Origin: CAYJBH01 sp964368815
GTDB taxonomy: Bacteria; Bacillota; Clostridia; Oscillospirales; Ruminococcaceae
Reading direction: 5' to 3'
DNA: 64,000 nt
Assembly (NCBI GenBank): GCA_964368815.1
Contig: CAYJDA010000007.1
Span: forward strand, 27,570-91,569
The notes below the pieces were generated by a model. It ran no database searches and had not been told where the DNA came from. It worked only from the letters and a program-made list of their open reading frames with translations. Below, in pieces: positions 42,068 to 51,483 of this stretch (within the stretch, counting starts at the first letter, position 1; each line of letters starts with the position of its first letter). The position numbers and the translations under genes were made by a program.

Positions 42068-42898
42068 ATGAATGCAGGAGAGAAAGGCGCAAAAAGTGTA
42101 TTATTAAACGTAATAACTGTAATAATAGTACTTTTATCTTTGTTTCCACTCTACTGGTTGATTTCCACTTCTATGAAAACAAAACTCGATGCATTTGCAT
42201 TACCACCACAATGGCTGTTCTTACCTAACTTTGATAGCTACGCCTCTGTTATAACTTCAGATGGGTTCATGGAAAGTTATTTTAACAGCTTTATTATTGC
42301 GATAATAACAACGGTAATAGCAATCGTATTCGGAGTTACGTCGGGCTACTCATTGGCAAGAAACACCGGTAGAAGCGGAAGAGCAATGGGACTATGGATA
42401 ATACTCTCGAGAATGATACCGCCGATGGGAATAATACTACCGTTTTATGTGGTATATCGAGAATTGGGACTGTTAGATCAACACTTTACACTTAGCCTGT
42501 TGTATCTCACCACGGTATTACCGTTTGTAACATGGTTGATAATGGGTTTCGTTAAGGGAGTTCCAAACGAAATTGAAGAAGCGGCAATGATAGATGGCTG
42601 CTCGCGAACAACATCACTCTTTAAGGTTGTAGTTCCCATAATAATGCCGGGTATTGCAACATGTAGCATGTTCGCATTTATGATGAGTTGGAATGAATAT
42701 TTTTACGCATTGATCATGACAGGCAAAAACACCAGGACGGTATCACTTGCGATTCAACGCTTTATGAGTTCTTCCGGAACAAACTGGGGTGAGTTATGTG
42801 CAGCGGCTGTGTTGGTGGTTATACCAATCTTAATATTCACAATGATTAGTCAAAAAAGTCTTGTTAGCGGACTAACGAGCGGTGCCGTAAAAGGCTAA
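42068..42898 (+). CDS. Carbohydrate ABC permease (MalG type)
   Basis: Six predicted helices and the EAA loop 'EEAAMIDGCSRTTSLFKVVVPIIMPG' identify a CUT1-family inner permease. The AAGGAG site lies directly upstream of ATG 42068. It is the first gene of the operon and precedes its binding protein, an unusual order. No transporter ATPase is encoded nearby, so a shared MsmX-like ATPase is expected. Confidence 0.93.
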   Translation: MNAGEKGAKSVLLNVITVIIVLLSLFPLYWLISTSMKTKLDAFALPPQWLFLPNFDSYASVITSDGFMESYFNSFIIAIITTVIAIVFGVTSGYSLARNTGRSGRAMGLWIILSRMIPPMGIILPFYVVYRELGLLDQHFTLSLLYLTTVLPFVTWLIMGFVKGVPNEIEEAAMIDGCSRTTSLFKVVVPIIMPGIATCSMFAFMMSWNEYFYALIMTGKNTRTVSLAIQRFMSSSGTNWGELCAAAVLVVIPILIFTMISQKSLVSGLTSGAVKG

Positions 42899-42937
42899 AT
42901 ATAAGTTTTTATTACATAGTAAATAATGGAGGAGAAA

Positions 42938-44323
42938 ATGAGTAAGAAATTAATTAGTTTAATGTTAGTGTTGGTAATGCTAGTAGGAGCGTTTGCTTCA
43001 TGTTCGTCCACACCGGAAACTGAAACTTCGGACGACGGTGCGGCGGCTGACAATCAAAACAGTTCACAAGCCACAGATGACGCAGCAGAATCGATGGAAG
43101 GCGTTGAGGTAAGCTTAGGTTTATCAGCAGGCCCACAAGCAGACGACCTCATAAACTATATACCTGCATTTGAAGAGGCAACAGGTATATCGGTTAGCAT
43201 TGAAAGTGTAGCGGAATCCGGCTATCTTCAAAAGTTGCTATTAAGCCTTTCCGGCAACGACGCAACCTATGATGTGTTTATGTCTTCCAACAGCATGTGG
43301 GGACAGATACTTGATCCGGGCTGGGCAGAACCACTCGATGCATTTATCGACGATGATTCGAAAACAGACGCAGCATGGAAAGACGGTTTTTCTACCTCTA
43401 TGTTGGATATCGTTCAGCGTGATGGCTCTCGCTATGCCGTAACATATCAGATGGGAACCAACATTCTTTATTATAATAAAGCTATGTTGGCAGATGCAGG
43501 ATTAGATCCCGAAAGTCCTCCCTCAACTTTGGAAGAAGTTTTAGTGGCAGCAGAGCAAATTCATGACCCCGATAACGAGAAATACGGAATAGTTTTCCGT
43601 GGAACAAGGGAACAAAATCAAAATACATTCCTATGGGTTATGCTATGGTTCTCACAGGGCGGCGATTGGTATAACGTTCCTGATTCTCCAAACATTGCAG
43701 TATTAGACAGAGATGAAGCAATAAACGCAACCCAGTTCTTTGCAGATTTTCATCAGTTTGCACCGGACGGAATAGCAAACTACGGTTGGGAAGATTCCAT
43801 GCTAGCATTCCAGCAGGGAAAAGCAGCAATGTGGATAGACACAAACTCCCTTGCAGGAAACGTACTTGATCCTGAATCCTCAGCAGTTTATGAAGATGTT
43901 GGCTTCTTAACATTAGACGAAGGTAAAGCAATCGGCGCACCATGGGTATTTATGATGGCTTCCAATAGCCAGGTTAAGGACGCAGCATGGCAGTTAATGC
44001 AGTATGTAACAGGCTTTGACGTAACATGGGGACAAACAACAGAAGGTATAAATGCTGCTCCAGCACGTAAAGATGTACTTGAACATGCCGATATCGCTGA
44101 GTATATGCATCCTGAATTAGCAGCTGCCGCAAGCAAAGGTTTAGAGAACGCAGCACCAATTTATTTCCCAATACTATCTCAAACCGCAGAAATTCGTGCC
44201 GAACTTGCAGTCGCAATATCTGATGTAGCTGCCGGCAACTTAACCTCCGAAGAAGCCATGAATAACACCAACAACACGATAATCGAAATCCTAGAACGTG
44301 ATGGCTTGGAAGATTTAATGTAA
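42938..44323 (+). CDS. Sugar-binding lipoprotein (ABC, CUT1)
   Basis: A lipoprotein signal ends in GAFASC and is followed by a Ser/Asp/Ala-rich linker and a family 1 solute-binding fold ('YIPAFEEATGISVSIES', 'DVFMSSNSMWGQIL', 'YAVTYQMGTNILYYNKAML'). ATG 42938 is preferred because the GGAGG site overlaps the longer start at 42926. The transported sugar is unknown. A strong stem-loop follows the stop codon. Confidence 0.92.
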   Translation: MSKKLISLMLVLVMLVGAFASCSSTPETETSDDGAAADNQNSSQATDDAAESMEGVEVSLGLSAGPQADDLINYIPAFEEATGISVSIESVAESGYLQKLLLSLSGNDATYDVFMSSNSMWGQILDPGWAEPLDAFIDDDSKTDAAWKDGFSTSMLDIVQRDGSRYAVTYQMGTNILYYNKAMLADAGLDPESPPSTLEEVLVAAEQIHDPDNEKYGIVFRGTREQNQNTFLWVMLWFSQGGDWYNVPDSPNIAVLDRDEAINATQFFADFHQFAPDGIANYGWEDSMLAFQQGKAAMWIDTNSLAGNVLDPESSAVYEDVGFLTLDEGKAIGAPWVFMMASNSQVKDAAWQLMQYVTGFDVTWGQTTEGINAAPARKDVLEHADIAEYMHPELAAAASKGLENAAPIYFPILSQTAEIRAELAVAISDVAAGNLTSEEAMNNTNNTIIEILERDGLEDLM

Positions 44324-44341
44324 TAACAGCATAGCTATAAA

Positions 44342-44381
44342 CCCGGACATCTTTCATATTTATAGTGAGAAGGTGTCCGGG
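44342..44381 (+). other. Intercistronic stem-loop
   Basis: Arms CCCGGACATCTT and AAGGTGTCCGGG (one mismatch-type wobble) enclose 16 bases between the binding-protein and permease genes. No T run follows, so it probably stabilises the upstream mRNA instead of ending transcription. Confidence 0.7.
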
Positions 44382-44420
44382 AAATTTAAAACACATCTTA
44401 TTTTAAGGGAGGAAAACGCA

Positions 44421-45374
44421 ATGACACAGTCAATAGTAAAAGGTAATGCCGTTGCTGATCTCAATAAAAAGCAGTCAAATATAGTAAAACGAAAGGCAAG
44501 CAATTATTCTACCAAAGATAAATTAGAGCAGTTTATACTTATGGCACCGTCATTTTTCCTGCTGTTTTTGCTAACTGTTGTGCCTTTGCTTTTTTCGGTA
44601 GGCATTTCATTATTTGAATATTCTTTGCTCTCAGCAGATACCGCAACCTTTGTTGGTTTAGATAATTTCATACGTGCATTCAGCGATCCTGATTTTTGGC
44701 ATTCGGTATGGATTACCATAGTTCAGGTGGTAACCACGGTTGTGGGGCAGATGGTATGTGGCATGGCTATTGCACTGCTGCTATCAAGAGAGTTTTTCGG
44801 CGTGAAAATTATAAGAGGGTTATATATTATTCCCATGATGATAACTCCGGTGGTTTCCGGTATTATGTGGAGAATGCTTTTTAACACCGACCTTGGAATG
44901 ATTAACTACTTCCTATCATTAATCGGGATAGATAAAGTAAACTGGTTAGGCGATAGCTCCACTGCATTGATGACCGTAGTAATAACCGATATCTGGATGT
45001 CAACCCCCTTTGTGGCTGTTATTTTATTAGCAGGAATACAGGCGATAAGCAAGGATTACTACGAAGCATCTACAATAGATGGCGCAACCAAGATAAATCA
45101 GTTTTTACACATTACACTGCCACTTGTTAAGCCAATGATGTTACTTGCGTTATTATTCCGTGTGATGGATGCAATACGTAGGTTCGACTCCATTATGGCA
45201 ATGACAGCAGGCGGACCCGGAAACGCTACCGAAACATTAAATCTTTTTGCATATTTTCAAGGTTTCACCTTCTGGCATATCGGTTACAGCTCGGCGCTCT
45301 CCTTTATTATGCTTGTTATAATATTTGGATTGTCGGTACTGCTGCTTAACAGAATACAAAAGGTTGACTATTAA
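44421..45374 (+). CDS. Carbohydrate ABC permease (MalF type)
   Basis: A basic N-terminal cytoplasmic stretch (~35 residues) precedes six helices and the EAA loop 'EASTIDGATKINQFLHITLPLVKPM'. ATG 44421 with GGGAGG is chosen over the upstream in-frame start at 44373, which lies in the stem-loop region. It partners the MalG-type permease at 42068. Confidence 0.92.
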   Translation: MTQSIVKGNAVADLNKKQSNIVKRKASNYSTKDKLEQFILMAPSFFLLFLLTVVPLLFSVGISLFEYSLLSADTATFVGLDNFIRAFSDPDFWHSVWITIVQVVTTVVGQMVCGMAIALLLSREFFGVKIIRGLYIIPMMITPVVSGIMWRMLFNTDLGMINYFLSLIGIDKVNWLGDSSTALMTVVITDIWMSTPFVAVILLAGIQAISKDYYEASTIDGATKINQFLHITLPLVKPMMLLALLFRVMDAIRRFDSIMAMTAGGPGNATETLNLFAYFQGFTFWHIGYSSALSFIMLVIIFGLSVLLLNRIQKVDY

Positions 45375-45444
45375 AAATATATGCAATCACTATACAAAAA
45401 AATCAAACCGCACAAGATAGGTGCAGAGAGGGATGGACAAAATA

Positions 45445-46947
45445 ATGATAGTATTAAATCCGTTTATTGATGGCAAATATATAGAATCTAAAACAGATAA
45501 ATTTCAGGAAGCTTTTAATCCCAGCACGGGCGAGGTAATAGCTAAGGTGCCCTGCTGTACAGACGAAGAGATCGACCTTGCAATACAGGCAGCAAAAAAT
45601 GCGTACCCTGCATGGGCGGCAACCCCTGTTATGAAGAGAGTGCAAATTCTCTACAAGGTGAGAGATTTGATAATACAAAATCTCGACGAGCTTACAAAGC
45701 TATTAGCCACCGAAAACGGTAAGGTTCTTGAAGAGGCAAAGGGCGATGTTCTTAAAGCCAAGGAGGGCACCGAGCTTGCCATAACCGCCCCGGCGCAGAT
45801 GATGGGGCAAAGCCTGATGAACACCTCCTCAGGGTTTGATACAGTGCTGTATCACGAACCGATAGGCGTATTTGCCGGAATTGTTCCCTTTAATTTTCCC
45901 GCAATGATACCGATGGGATGGATGGTTCCTGCATGCGTAGCCTGTGGTAATACCATTATTCTCAAAGTATCTTCTTTTACACCGCAAACTGCATTAAAGA
46001 TCGCAGAACTATATAGGGAAGCCGGATTGCCGGATGGCGTGTTAAATGTAGTAACCTGTTCACGTAACGAGGCAGAAAGATTTTTAACCGATCCTGATAT
46101 TAAAGGCATTTCTTTTGTTGGCTCTACCAAGGTTGGACTGCATGTTTACTCCACCGCAGCCGCACACGGGAAAAGAGTGCAGGCATTATGTGAGGCTAAA
46201 AACCATGCGTTTGTACTAAACGATGCCCCTGTAGTAAGAACAGCGGCAGGCATTATAAACTCTGCATTCGGTTGTGCCGGTGAGCGTTGTATGGCTTTGC
46301 CGGTGGTGGTTGCACAGGAAGAAATTGCAGATGCCTTGATAGCCGAATTAAAAGCACGAGCAGCCGCACTTAAGGTGGGTCCCGCTTATCTCGAATCCAG
46401 CGATATGGGTCCACTTGTAAATTCCGGACATAAAAAATATGTGCTTGATTGGATTGAAAAGGGAATTAGTGAGGGCGCAAAGGTGGTTCTCGACGGAAGA
46501 AACTGCGTTGTTGAAGGATACGAAAACGGTTTTTATGTAGGGCCAACAATTCTTGATAATGTTACCGAAGAGATGACGATAGGCACGCAGGAAGTTTTTG
46601 GACCGGTTCTATGCATAAAGAGGGTTAAAACTTTTGAGGAAGGTTTAGAGTTGATGAATCGCAATCCCTTTGCTAACGGCTCGGTAATCTATACTCAAAG
46701 CGGATATTATTCCCGTGAGTTTGCACTAAAAACCGATGGCGGCATGGTTGGAATAAACGTAGGCATACCTGTTCCGGTTGGATATTTCCCATTTTCCGGA
46801 CACAAAAACAGCTTTTTTGGTGATTTACATTGTCTTGGCAAGGACGCATTTCGTTTCTTCACCGAAACAAAGGTAGTCACCTCAAAATGGTTCACAGAGG
46901 AAGAAAAGTCAATAGCTAAGGTTTCAACCTGGGACGGCACAATCTAA
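45445..46947 (+). CDS. CoA-acylating (methyl)malonate-semialdehyde dehydrogenase-like enzyme
   Basis: This ALDH-fold protein matches the MmsA/IolA group. The catalytic Cys282 lies in GCAGERCMALP. The usual general-base Glu region reads EAKNHAFVLND, the form seen in CoA-dependent enzymes. IVPFNFPAMIPMGWMVPA is also group-specific. It would oxidise a semialdehyde to an acyl-CoA with NAD. The neighbours suggest that the aldehyde arises from sugar cleavage. Three in-frame starts (GTG 45421, ATG 45433, ATG 45445) exist; 45445 is placed best behind AGAGGG. Confidence 0.88.
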   Translation: MIVLNPFIDGKYIESKTDKFQEAFNPSTGEVIAKVPCCTDEEIDLAIQAAKNAYPAWAATPVMKRVQILYKVRDLIIQNLDELTKLLATENGKVLEEAKGDVLKAKEGTELAITAPAQMMGQSLMNTSSGFDTVLYHEPIGVFAGIVPFNFPAMIPMGWMVPACVACGNTIILKVSSFTPQTALKIAELYREAGLPDGVLNVVTCSRNEAERFLTDPDIKGISFVGSTKVGLHVYSTAAAHGKRVQALCEAKNHAFVLNDAPVVRTAAGIINSAFGCAGERCMALPVVVAQEEIADALIAELKARAAALKVGPAYLESSDMGPLVNSGHKKYVLDWIEKGISEGAKVVLDGRNCVVEGYENGFYVGPTILDNVTEEMTIGTQEVFGPVLCIKRVKTFEEGLELMNRNPFANGSVIYTQSGYYSREFALKTDGGMVGINVGIPVPVGYFPFSGHKNSFFGDLHCLGKDAFRFFTETKVVTSKWFTEEEKSIAKVSTWDGTI

Positions 46948-46984
46948 CCTGTGTGTTACAAACTATAACGACTGGAGGTAGGCA

Positions 46985-47806
46985 GTGGATGAAAGGTCGG
47001 CAGTTTTTGTCAGCGATGTAGATGGAACTCTCGTCCATGGCGAAGATTCTTTAAATAACGATGTTTTAAATGCTTTGGGTGAATTTAAGCATATAGGCGA
47101 TTTCACTCTAAGTACGGGAAGAGGTATATCCTCGGCTGCTGAATATGCACGTCTGTTAGGAGTGCAAATCCCCTGCATACTATATGGCGGCGCAATGATT
47201 TACGACACGGTAAACGACAAAGTGTTGTACATTCAACCAATGGATCGCAGTATAACCTGCGTATTAAAAAAATTATTGGAAAAAGAGGTTGGGCTGAGCG
47301 TAACAGTATACACCGAGAAATATGCCGTAAATTTAAGAAAAAATGACGTATTGTCAACTCGAGGAGTTAAGCAAGACAGGCAGGCCCCTTGCGCCGAGTT
47401 ATCGGATATAAAGAGCGATATTATAAAGGTTCTGATAACCCACGAAGACACCGAAGTTTTAAAGCGTATAAAGGACAGCTACTTTAATAGCAATATTTTT
47501 ATGTGTACAGCGGCAAGCCGTCACTTTTATGAGGTAACTGCCAGGAGCGTAAATAAAGGCAGAGCATTATCTATACTGTGCGAAATATTGGGTTATTCCT
47601 CAAGATATAAATTTTCGGCGGGAGATGCGGATACAGATCTATCCATGAAGCCGCTCTCACATAAATTCTATGTGCCGTGCACCGCACAAAAACATATTAT
47701 TGATCATGCTGATTTAATTATTCCCTCACCGGAAAACGGCGGTGTTGCCATTGCACTAAATGATGCAACAAGGATATGCACCGATAAGAAAGTAACAGTT
47801 AATTAA
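46985..47806 (+). CDS. HAD-superfamily (Cof-type, IIB) phosphatase
   Basis: The nucleophile motif VSDVDGTL lies at residues 9-16, and the C-terminal GDADTDLSM is the metal-binding motif (GDxxxD form). Such enzymes dephosphorylate sugar phosphates or flavin phosphates. GTG 46985 with GGAGG six bases upstream is the start. It lies 37 bases after the dehydrogenase gene. Confidence 0.88.
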   Translation: MDERSAVFVSDVDGTLVHGEDSLNNDVLNALGEFKHIGDFTLSTGRGISSAAEYARLLGVQIPCILYGGAMIYDTVNDKVLYIQPMDRSITCVLKKLLEKEVGLSVTVYTEKYAVNLRKNDVLSTRGVKQDRQAPCAELSDIKSDIIKVLITHEDTEVLKRIKDSYFNSNIFMCTAASRHFYEVTARSVNKGRALSILCEILGYSSRYKFSAGDADTDLSMKPLSHKFYVPCTAQKHIIDHADLIIPSPENGGVAIALNDATRICTDKKVTVN

Positions 47807-47828
47807 TAAATTATATAAAGGAGTTTTT

Positions 47829-48632
47829 ATGAGTTGGTTAAAAGATATTATAGGTAAAGACAAGGTAATTATTGCTATGTGCCATATGCAGGCAATGCCG
47901 GGCGATCCGTTTTATGATGACGATAAGGGCATGGAATGGGTTTACGAAATGGCACGTAAAGATTTAATGGGTCTGCAGGATGGCGGAGTAGATGCCGTTA
48001 TGTTTTCCAACGAGTTTAGCCTTCCGTACCTAACCGATGTTAGGGTTGAAACGGTAGCGGCAATGGGTATGGTAATAGGTCAGCTAAAGAGAGACATAAA
48101 AATACCTTACGGTGTTAACGTTCTTTGGGATGCAAAAAAATCTTTAGATCTTGCTAAAGCAACAGGCGCTAAGTTTGTTCGTGAAATCTTTACAGGTGTT
48201 TATGCCTCAGATTTTGGAACATGGGATACAAACTGTGGCGATACAATACGTCATAAAAACTCCATAGGCGCTCAGGACGTTAAGTGTTTATTTAACATAG
48301 TGCCGGAAGCAGCAAAGTATCTTGCCGACCGCGACCTTGAGCAGGTAGCAAAAACTACAGTGTTTAACTGTAAACCGGATGCACTTTGCGTAAGCGGCAT
48401 TACCGCCGGCGCAAGTACCGACAGCCAGCTACTTAAAAAAGTTAAGGATGTCGTACCATCTACAGTGGTTTTCGCCAACACCGGTGTTAGGCTTGAAAAT
48501 GTTGAGGAGCAACTTTCTATCGCCGATGGTGCTGTTGTAGGAACAACCTTTAAAATCGATGGCAAATTTGAAAACGGTGTTGATGCAGAGCGTGTAAAGA
48601 GATTTATGGATAAGGTTAATTCAATAAGATAA
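47829..48632 (+). CDS. BtpA/SgcQ-family protein
   Basis: The sequence VIIAMCHMQAMPGDP, 'GVDAVMFSNEFSLPYL', 'IPYGVNVLWDAKKSL' and 'VANTGVRLENVEEQL'-like C-terminus match the BtpA/SgcQ family, a TIM-barrel group of unknown biochemical activity. The name comes from a cyanobacterial photosystem I biogenesis factor, but relatives in heterotrophs occur in sugar operons such as E. coli sgc. An AAAGGAG site precedes the ATG. The next gene starts 10 bases later. Confidence 0.88.
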   Translation: MSWLKDIIGKDKVIIAMCHMQAMPGDPFYDDDKGMEWVYEMARKDLMGLQDGGVDAVMFSNEFSLPYLTDVRVETVAAMGMVIGQLKRDIKIPYGVNVLWDAKKSLDLAKATGAKFVREIFTGVYASDFGTWDTNCGDTIRHKNSIGAQDVKCLFNIVPEAAKYLADRDLEQVAKTTVFNCKPDALCVSGITAGASTDSQLLKKVKDVVPSTVVFANTGVRLENVEEQLSIADGAVVGTTFKIDGKFENGVDAERVKRFMDKVNSIR

Positions 48633-48642
48633 GGAGTTAGCA

Positions 48643-49299
48643 ATGAAACCAATTGTACAGATAGCTATCGATTGTGTAGAAAACGAAAAAGCGGCATATC
48701 TTGCCGATTGTGCAGTTCAAGCCGGCGCAGACTGGCTTGAAATAGGAAACCCATTAAATAAATTTGAAGGTGTGCATGCGATAGAGTATGTAAGCTCACG
48801 TTTTCCAAACGAGTATATACTGGTCGACTTTATGGTAATTGCCGGTGCAAAACGTTATGTTACCGCCGCAAAGCAAAGAGGCGCAAAAAATGTTACGGTA
48901 ACAGCGCTTGCTCCGGATATTACGGTTAAAGAAACAATAGCCGAAGGGAAGGCTCAGGGTATAGACATTACTGTTGACCTATTCAATGTTAAAGACATAG
49001 TTAATGCGGCTGTTAAGTATGAGAAGATGGGCGCTGACTATATAATGGTTCATTTCGGCGTCGATCAAAAAAGGGAAAACCCTAACGCCTCCCCGCTTGA
49101 TTCGCTGAAAGAAATAGCACAGGTTACTAAAGCCCCGCTATCCTTTGCAGTTTACGACATCGAAGAGGCGAAAAAAGCAGTAGAATACGGAGCATCGGTA
49201 ATAGTAGTGGGCGAACCTCTTATTTCATCCGAAAATCCAACAAAGGATATGAAAGCCTTTATTGACGAGTTGAAAAAAATGGATGTAGTGCAACGGTAA
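48643..49299 (+). CDS. UlaD/3-hexulose-6-phosphate synthase-like barrel with altered catalytic motif
   Basis: This 218-residue protein has the orotidine-decarboxylase-suprafamily fold of HPS and 3-keto-L-gulonate-6-phosphate decarboxylase. Glu33 and Asp62 are kept, and MVHFGVDQ (His137) resembles the family HxGxD segment. The diagnostic DxKxxD motif reads D62-F-M64-V-I-A67, so the catalytic Lys and second Asp are missing. The phosphate-binding C-terminus ('IVVGEPLISSENP') looks normal. It probably binds a sugar phosphate but should not perform the standard decarboxylation or aldol reaction. Confidence 0.82.
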   Translation: MKPIVQIAIDCVENEKAAYLADCAVQAGADWLEIGNPLNKFEGVHAIEYVSSRFPNEYILVDFMVIAGAKRYVTAAKQRGAKNVTVTALAPDITVKETIAEGKAQGIDITVDLFNVKDIVNAAVKYEKMGADYIMVHFGVDQKRENPNASPLDSLKEIAQVTKAPLSFAVYDIEEAKKAVEYGASVIVVGEPLISSENPTKDMKAFIDELKKMDVVQR

Positions 49300-49319
49300 A
49301 ATATAAGGAGGGAAAATCA

Positions 49320-50369
49320 ATGAGTAAAATGAGTGCAATGATTGTGCGCAATAACCCAAGAAGGTTAGATCTGGAAAGCGTTGATATACCTACGTTAGAA
49401 GGTAACGAGGTATTGGTGCAGGTTAAATCCAACGGGCTGTGCGGTTCTGATGTTCATGGCTTTATGGATGAAAATTCAAAAGGAAGAGTTGATGGACTAA
49501 TAATGGGACACGAAGCGTCAGGCATAGTAGCTCAGGTTGGGGATGCCGTTGAAGGTTGTCCCGTAGGCACACGTGTTGTTATTAATCCTCAGTTCAGATG
49601 TAACAGCTGTTATGCCTGCGCACATGGATGGTATAATGTTTGCGAAAAAGCAAAGATTATAGGTTCAGCGCTTCGCGGATTTGTTCAGGGCGCGATGGCC
49701 GATTATGTTAAGGTTCCAGCCTCCCATCTACATATACTTCCCGAAAATCTATCCTTCGACGAGGGTTCAATGGTAGAACCCGTTGCAAATGCAATACACG
49801 TTGTTAATCGAGCCGGAATTTCACTCGGCGATAACGTTGCTGTAATGGGCGCCGGAACAATTGGTCTTTGTATGATAAAAATGGCTAAGCTTGCGGGCGC
49901 AGGAAAGGTTATAGCCATAGATATTGAGGATTATCATCTTGATCTTGCAAAACTTTTTGGTGCCGACGAGGTGGTTAACTCGAGAAACTGCGACCCCGTT
50001 GAAACGGTAAGGGATATGTGCGGTGGCATAGGAACAGATGTTACCTTAGAGGCGGCAGGTCTCGGAAAAACATATTCGCAAGCGGCATTAATGACACGTA
50101 AAAGAGGAACATTTGCCTTTTTTGGAGCAGCAAAACCCACGGTAGAAATGGATCTATACCCTCTTTTACATAGAGAGTTGAACATGGTAGGATGCACAGG
50201 GTTTGACAGGGAGTGCGATATTGCCATAGACATGATGGCTAACGGAGACATAGACGTTAAACCTCTAATTTCGCATCGCTTTAATATGGCGGATTCAACA
50301 AAGGCGATTGAAACGTTTTTAGATCCAAAACAAAATGTTATTAAGGCAGTTTTAGTAAACGAAGATTAA
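49320..50369 (+). CDS. Zinc-dependent sugar/polyol dehydrogenase
   Basis: Catalytic zinc residues are in NGLCGSD and MGHEASG, and structural zinc residues in RCNSCYACAHGWYNVC. The NAD fold has MGAGTIGLC. It resembles sorbitol or galactitol-1-phosphate dehydrogenases. In this operon it would oxidise a polyol or sugar, or its phosphate, before or after the kinase step. An AAGGAGGG site precedes the ATG. Confidence 0.9.
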   Translation: MSKMSAMIVRNNPRRLDLESVDIPTLEGNEVLVQVKSNGLCGSDVHGFMDENSKGRVDGLIMGHEASGIVAQVGDAVEGCPVGTRVVINPQFRCNSCYACAHGWYNVCEKAKIIGSALRGFVQGAMADYVKVPASHLHILPENLSFDEGSMVEPVANAIHVVNRAGISLGDNVAVMGAGTIGLCMIKMAKLAGAGKVIAIDIEDYHLDLAKLFGADEVVNSRNCDPVETVRDMCGGIGTDVTLEAAGLGKTYSQAALMTRKRGTFAFFGAAKPTVEMDLYPLLHRELNMVGCTGFDRECDIAIDMMANGDIDVKPLISHRFNMADSTKAIETFLDPKQNVIKAVLVNED

Positions 50370-50388
50370 GCGAAAGAGGATAAAGACC

Positions 50389-51477
50389 ATGAGAGAGCTT
50401 CTTGAAAAACTCTGTATGCTTGAGGGTATGTCGGGGCATGAGATAAATGTCGGCAAGTTTATCAGAAAAGAGTTTGAACGATATACCGATGAAATCTTAA
50501 CAGATAATATCGGAAATATCACGGCGGTGTTTAGAAGTGAAAAAAGCAACGCTAAAAATGTGATGGTATTCGGTCACATGGATCAGCTGGGACTGATAGT
50601 TAAAAATATCGACAGCGATGGATTTATTACCATAGACCGTGTGGGCGGAATACCGGAAAAAATTCTGCCGGGACTTGAGCTGCTTGTGGGCACTTCTAAC
50701 AACTGTTACATTCCTGCAGTAATGGGTAATCGCTCGCACCATATAACTCCGATTGAAGATAAGTATAAGGTGTCGAAGTTGGCAGAACTGTATGTTGATG
50801 CGGGCTTTAAATCAGAGCAGGAAGCAAAGGCGGCAGGAGTTTGTATAGGTAACCCTATAATCTACAAACCACGCTTCGGTGAGATGCAATCGAAATGTTA
50901 TGGAACCGCTATGGATAATAGAGGAGCCTGCGCAATTTTGATTGATCTTGCCTCTAAATTCAGCGGTACCGACTGTGGCGTTAATGTGTTCTTAACTGCA
51001 ACTGTATTAGAGGAATATAACCTGCGAGGCGCAGCTGTGGCGGCCGGATACATAAAGCCCGATTGCGCTGTTGCGTTGGATGTAGCTATCAGCGGTGATA
51101 CACCGGATACCAAGGGTGTATTCGATGTTAAGCTGGGCGATGGCCCTGTTTTAAGTCGCTACACCTTTCATGGCCGTGGCACTCTAAACGGCGTGATACC
51201 ACATCCGGTTGTGGTGGATACGGTTAAGGATATCTGTGAGAAGGAAAAAATACCGCTTCAGCTTATAGCCACAAGTGGATTGTTAACCGATGCTTCCTAT
51301 GTACAGCTGCTCGGAGAGGGCGTTCCGGTAGTGGATCTGGGTTTCCCTTGTCGGTACACCCACACAGCGGTTGAAACCTGTGACGTTAAGGATTTAATTG
51401 AGCTATCAAAATTGAGCGAGCAGCTTGTTAAACGCATTACGCCGGAACTTAATTTCAAAAAAGAATATAAGGACTGA
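50389..51477 (+). CDS. M42-family metallopeptidase-like protein (FrvX/SgcX type)
   Basis: The dinuclear metal site looks complete: FGHMDQLG, MDNRGACA, LEEYNLRG, ALDVAISGD and CRYTHTAVE supply the His, Asp, Glu-Glu, Asp and His ligands. The family includes aminopeptidases and proteins once called endoglucanase M. Homologues FrvX and SgcX lie in E. coli sugar operons with unclear roles. Here it sits between dehydrogenase and kinase genes, which suggests hydrolysis of an amide-linked or modified substrate. Confidence 0.9.
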   Translation: MRELLEKLCMLEGMSGHEINVGKFIRKEFERYTDEILTDNIGNITAVFRSEKSNAKNVMVFGHMDQLGLIVKNIDSDGFITIDRVGGIPEKILPGLELLVGTSNNCYIPAVMGNRSHHITPIEDKYKVSKLAELYVDAGFKSEQEAKAAGVCIGNPIIYKPRFGEMQSKCYGTAMDNRGACAILIDLASKFSGTDCGVNVFLTATVLEEYNLRGAAVAAGYIKPDCAVALDVAISGDTPDTKGVFDVKLGDGPVLSRYTFHGRGTLNGVIPHPVVVDTVKDICEKEKIPLQLIATSGLLTDASYVQLLGEGVPVVDLGFPCRYTHTAVETCDVKDLIELSKLSEQLVKRITPELNFKKEYKD

Positions 51478-51483
51478 ACTTGT

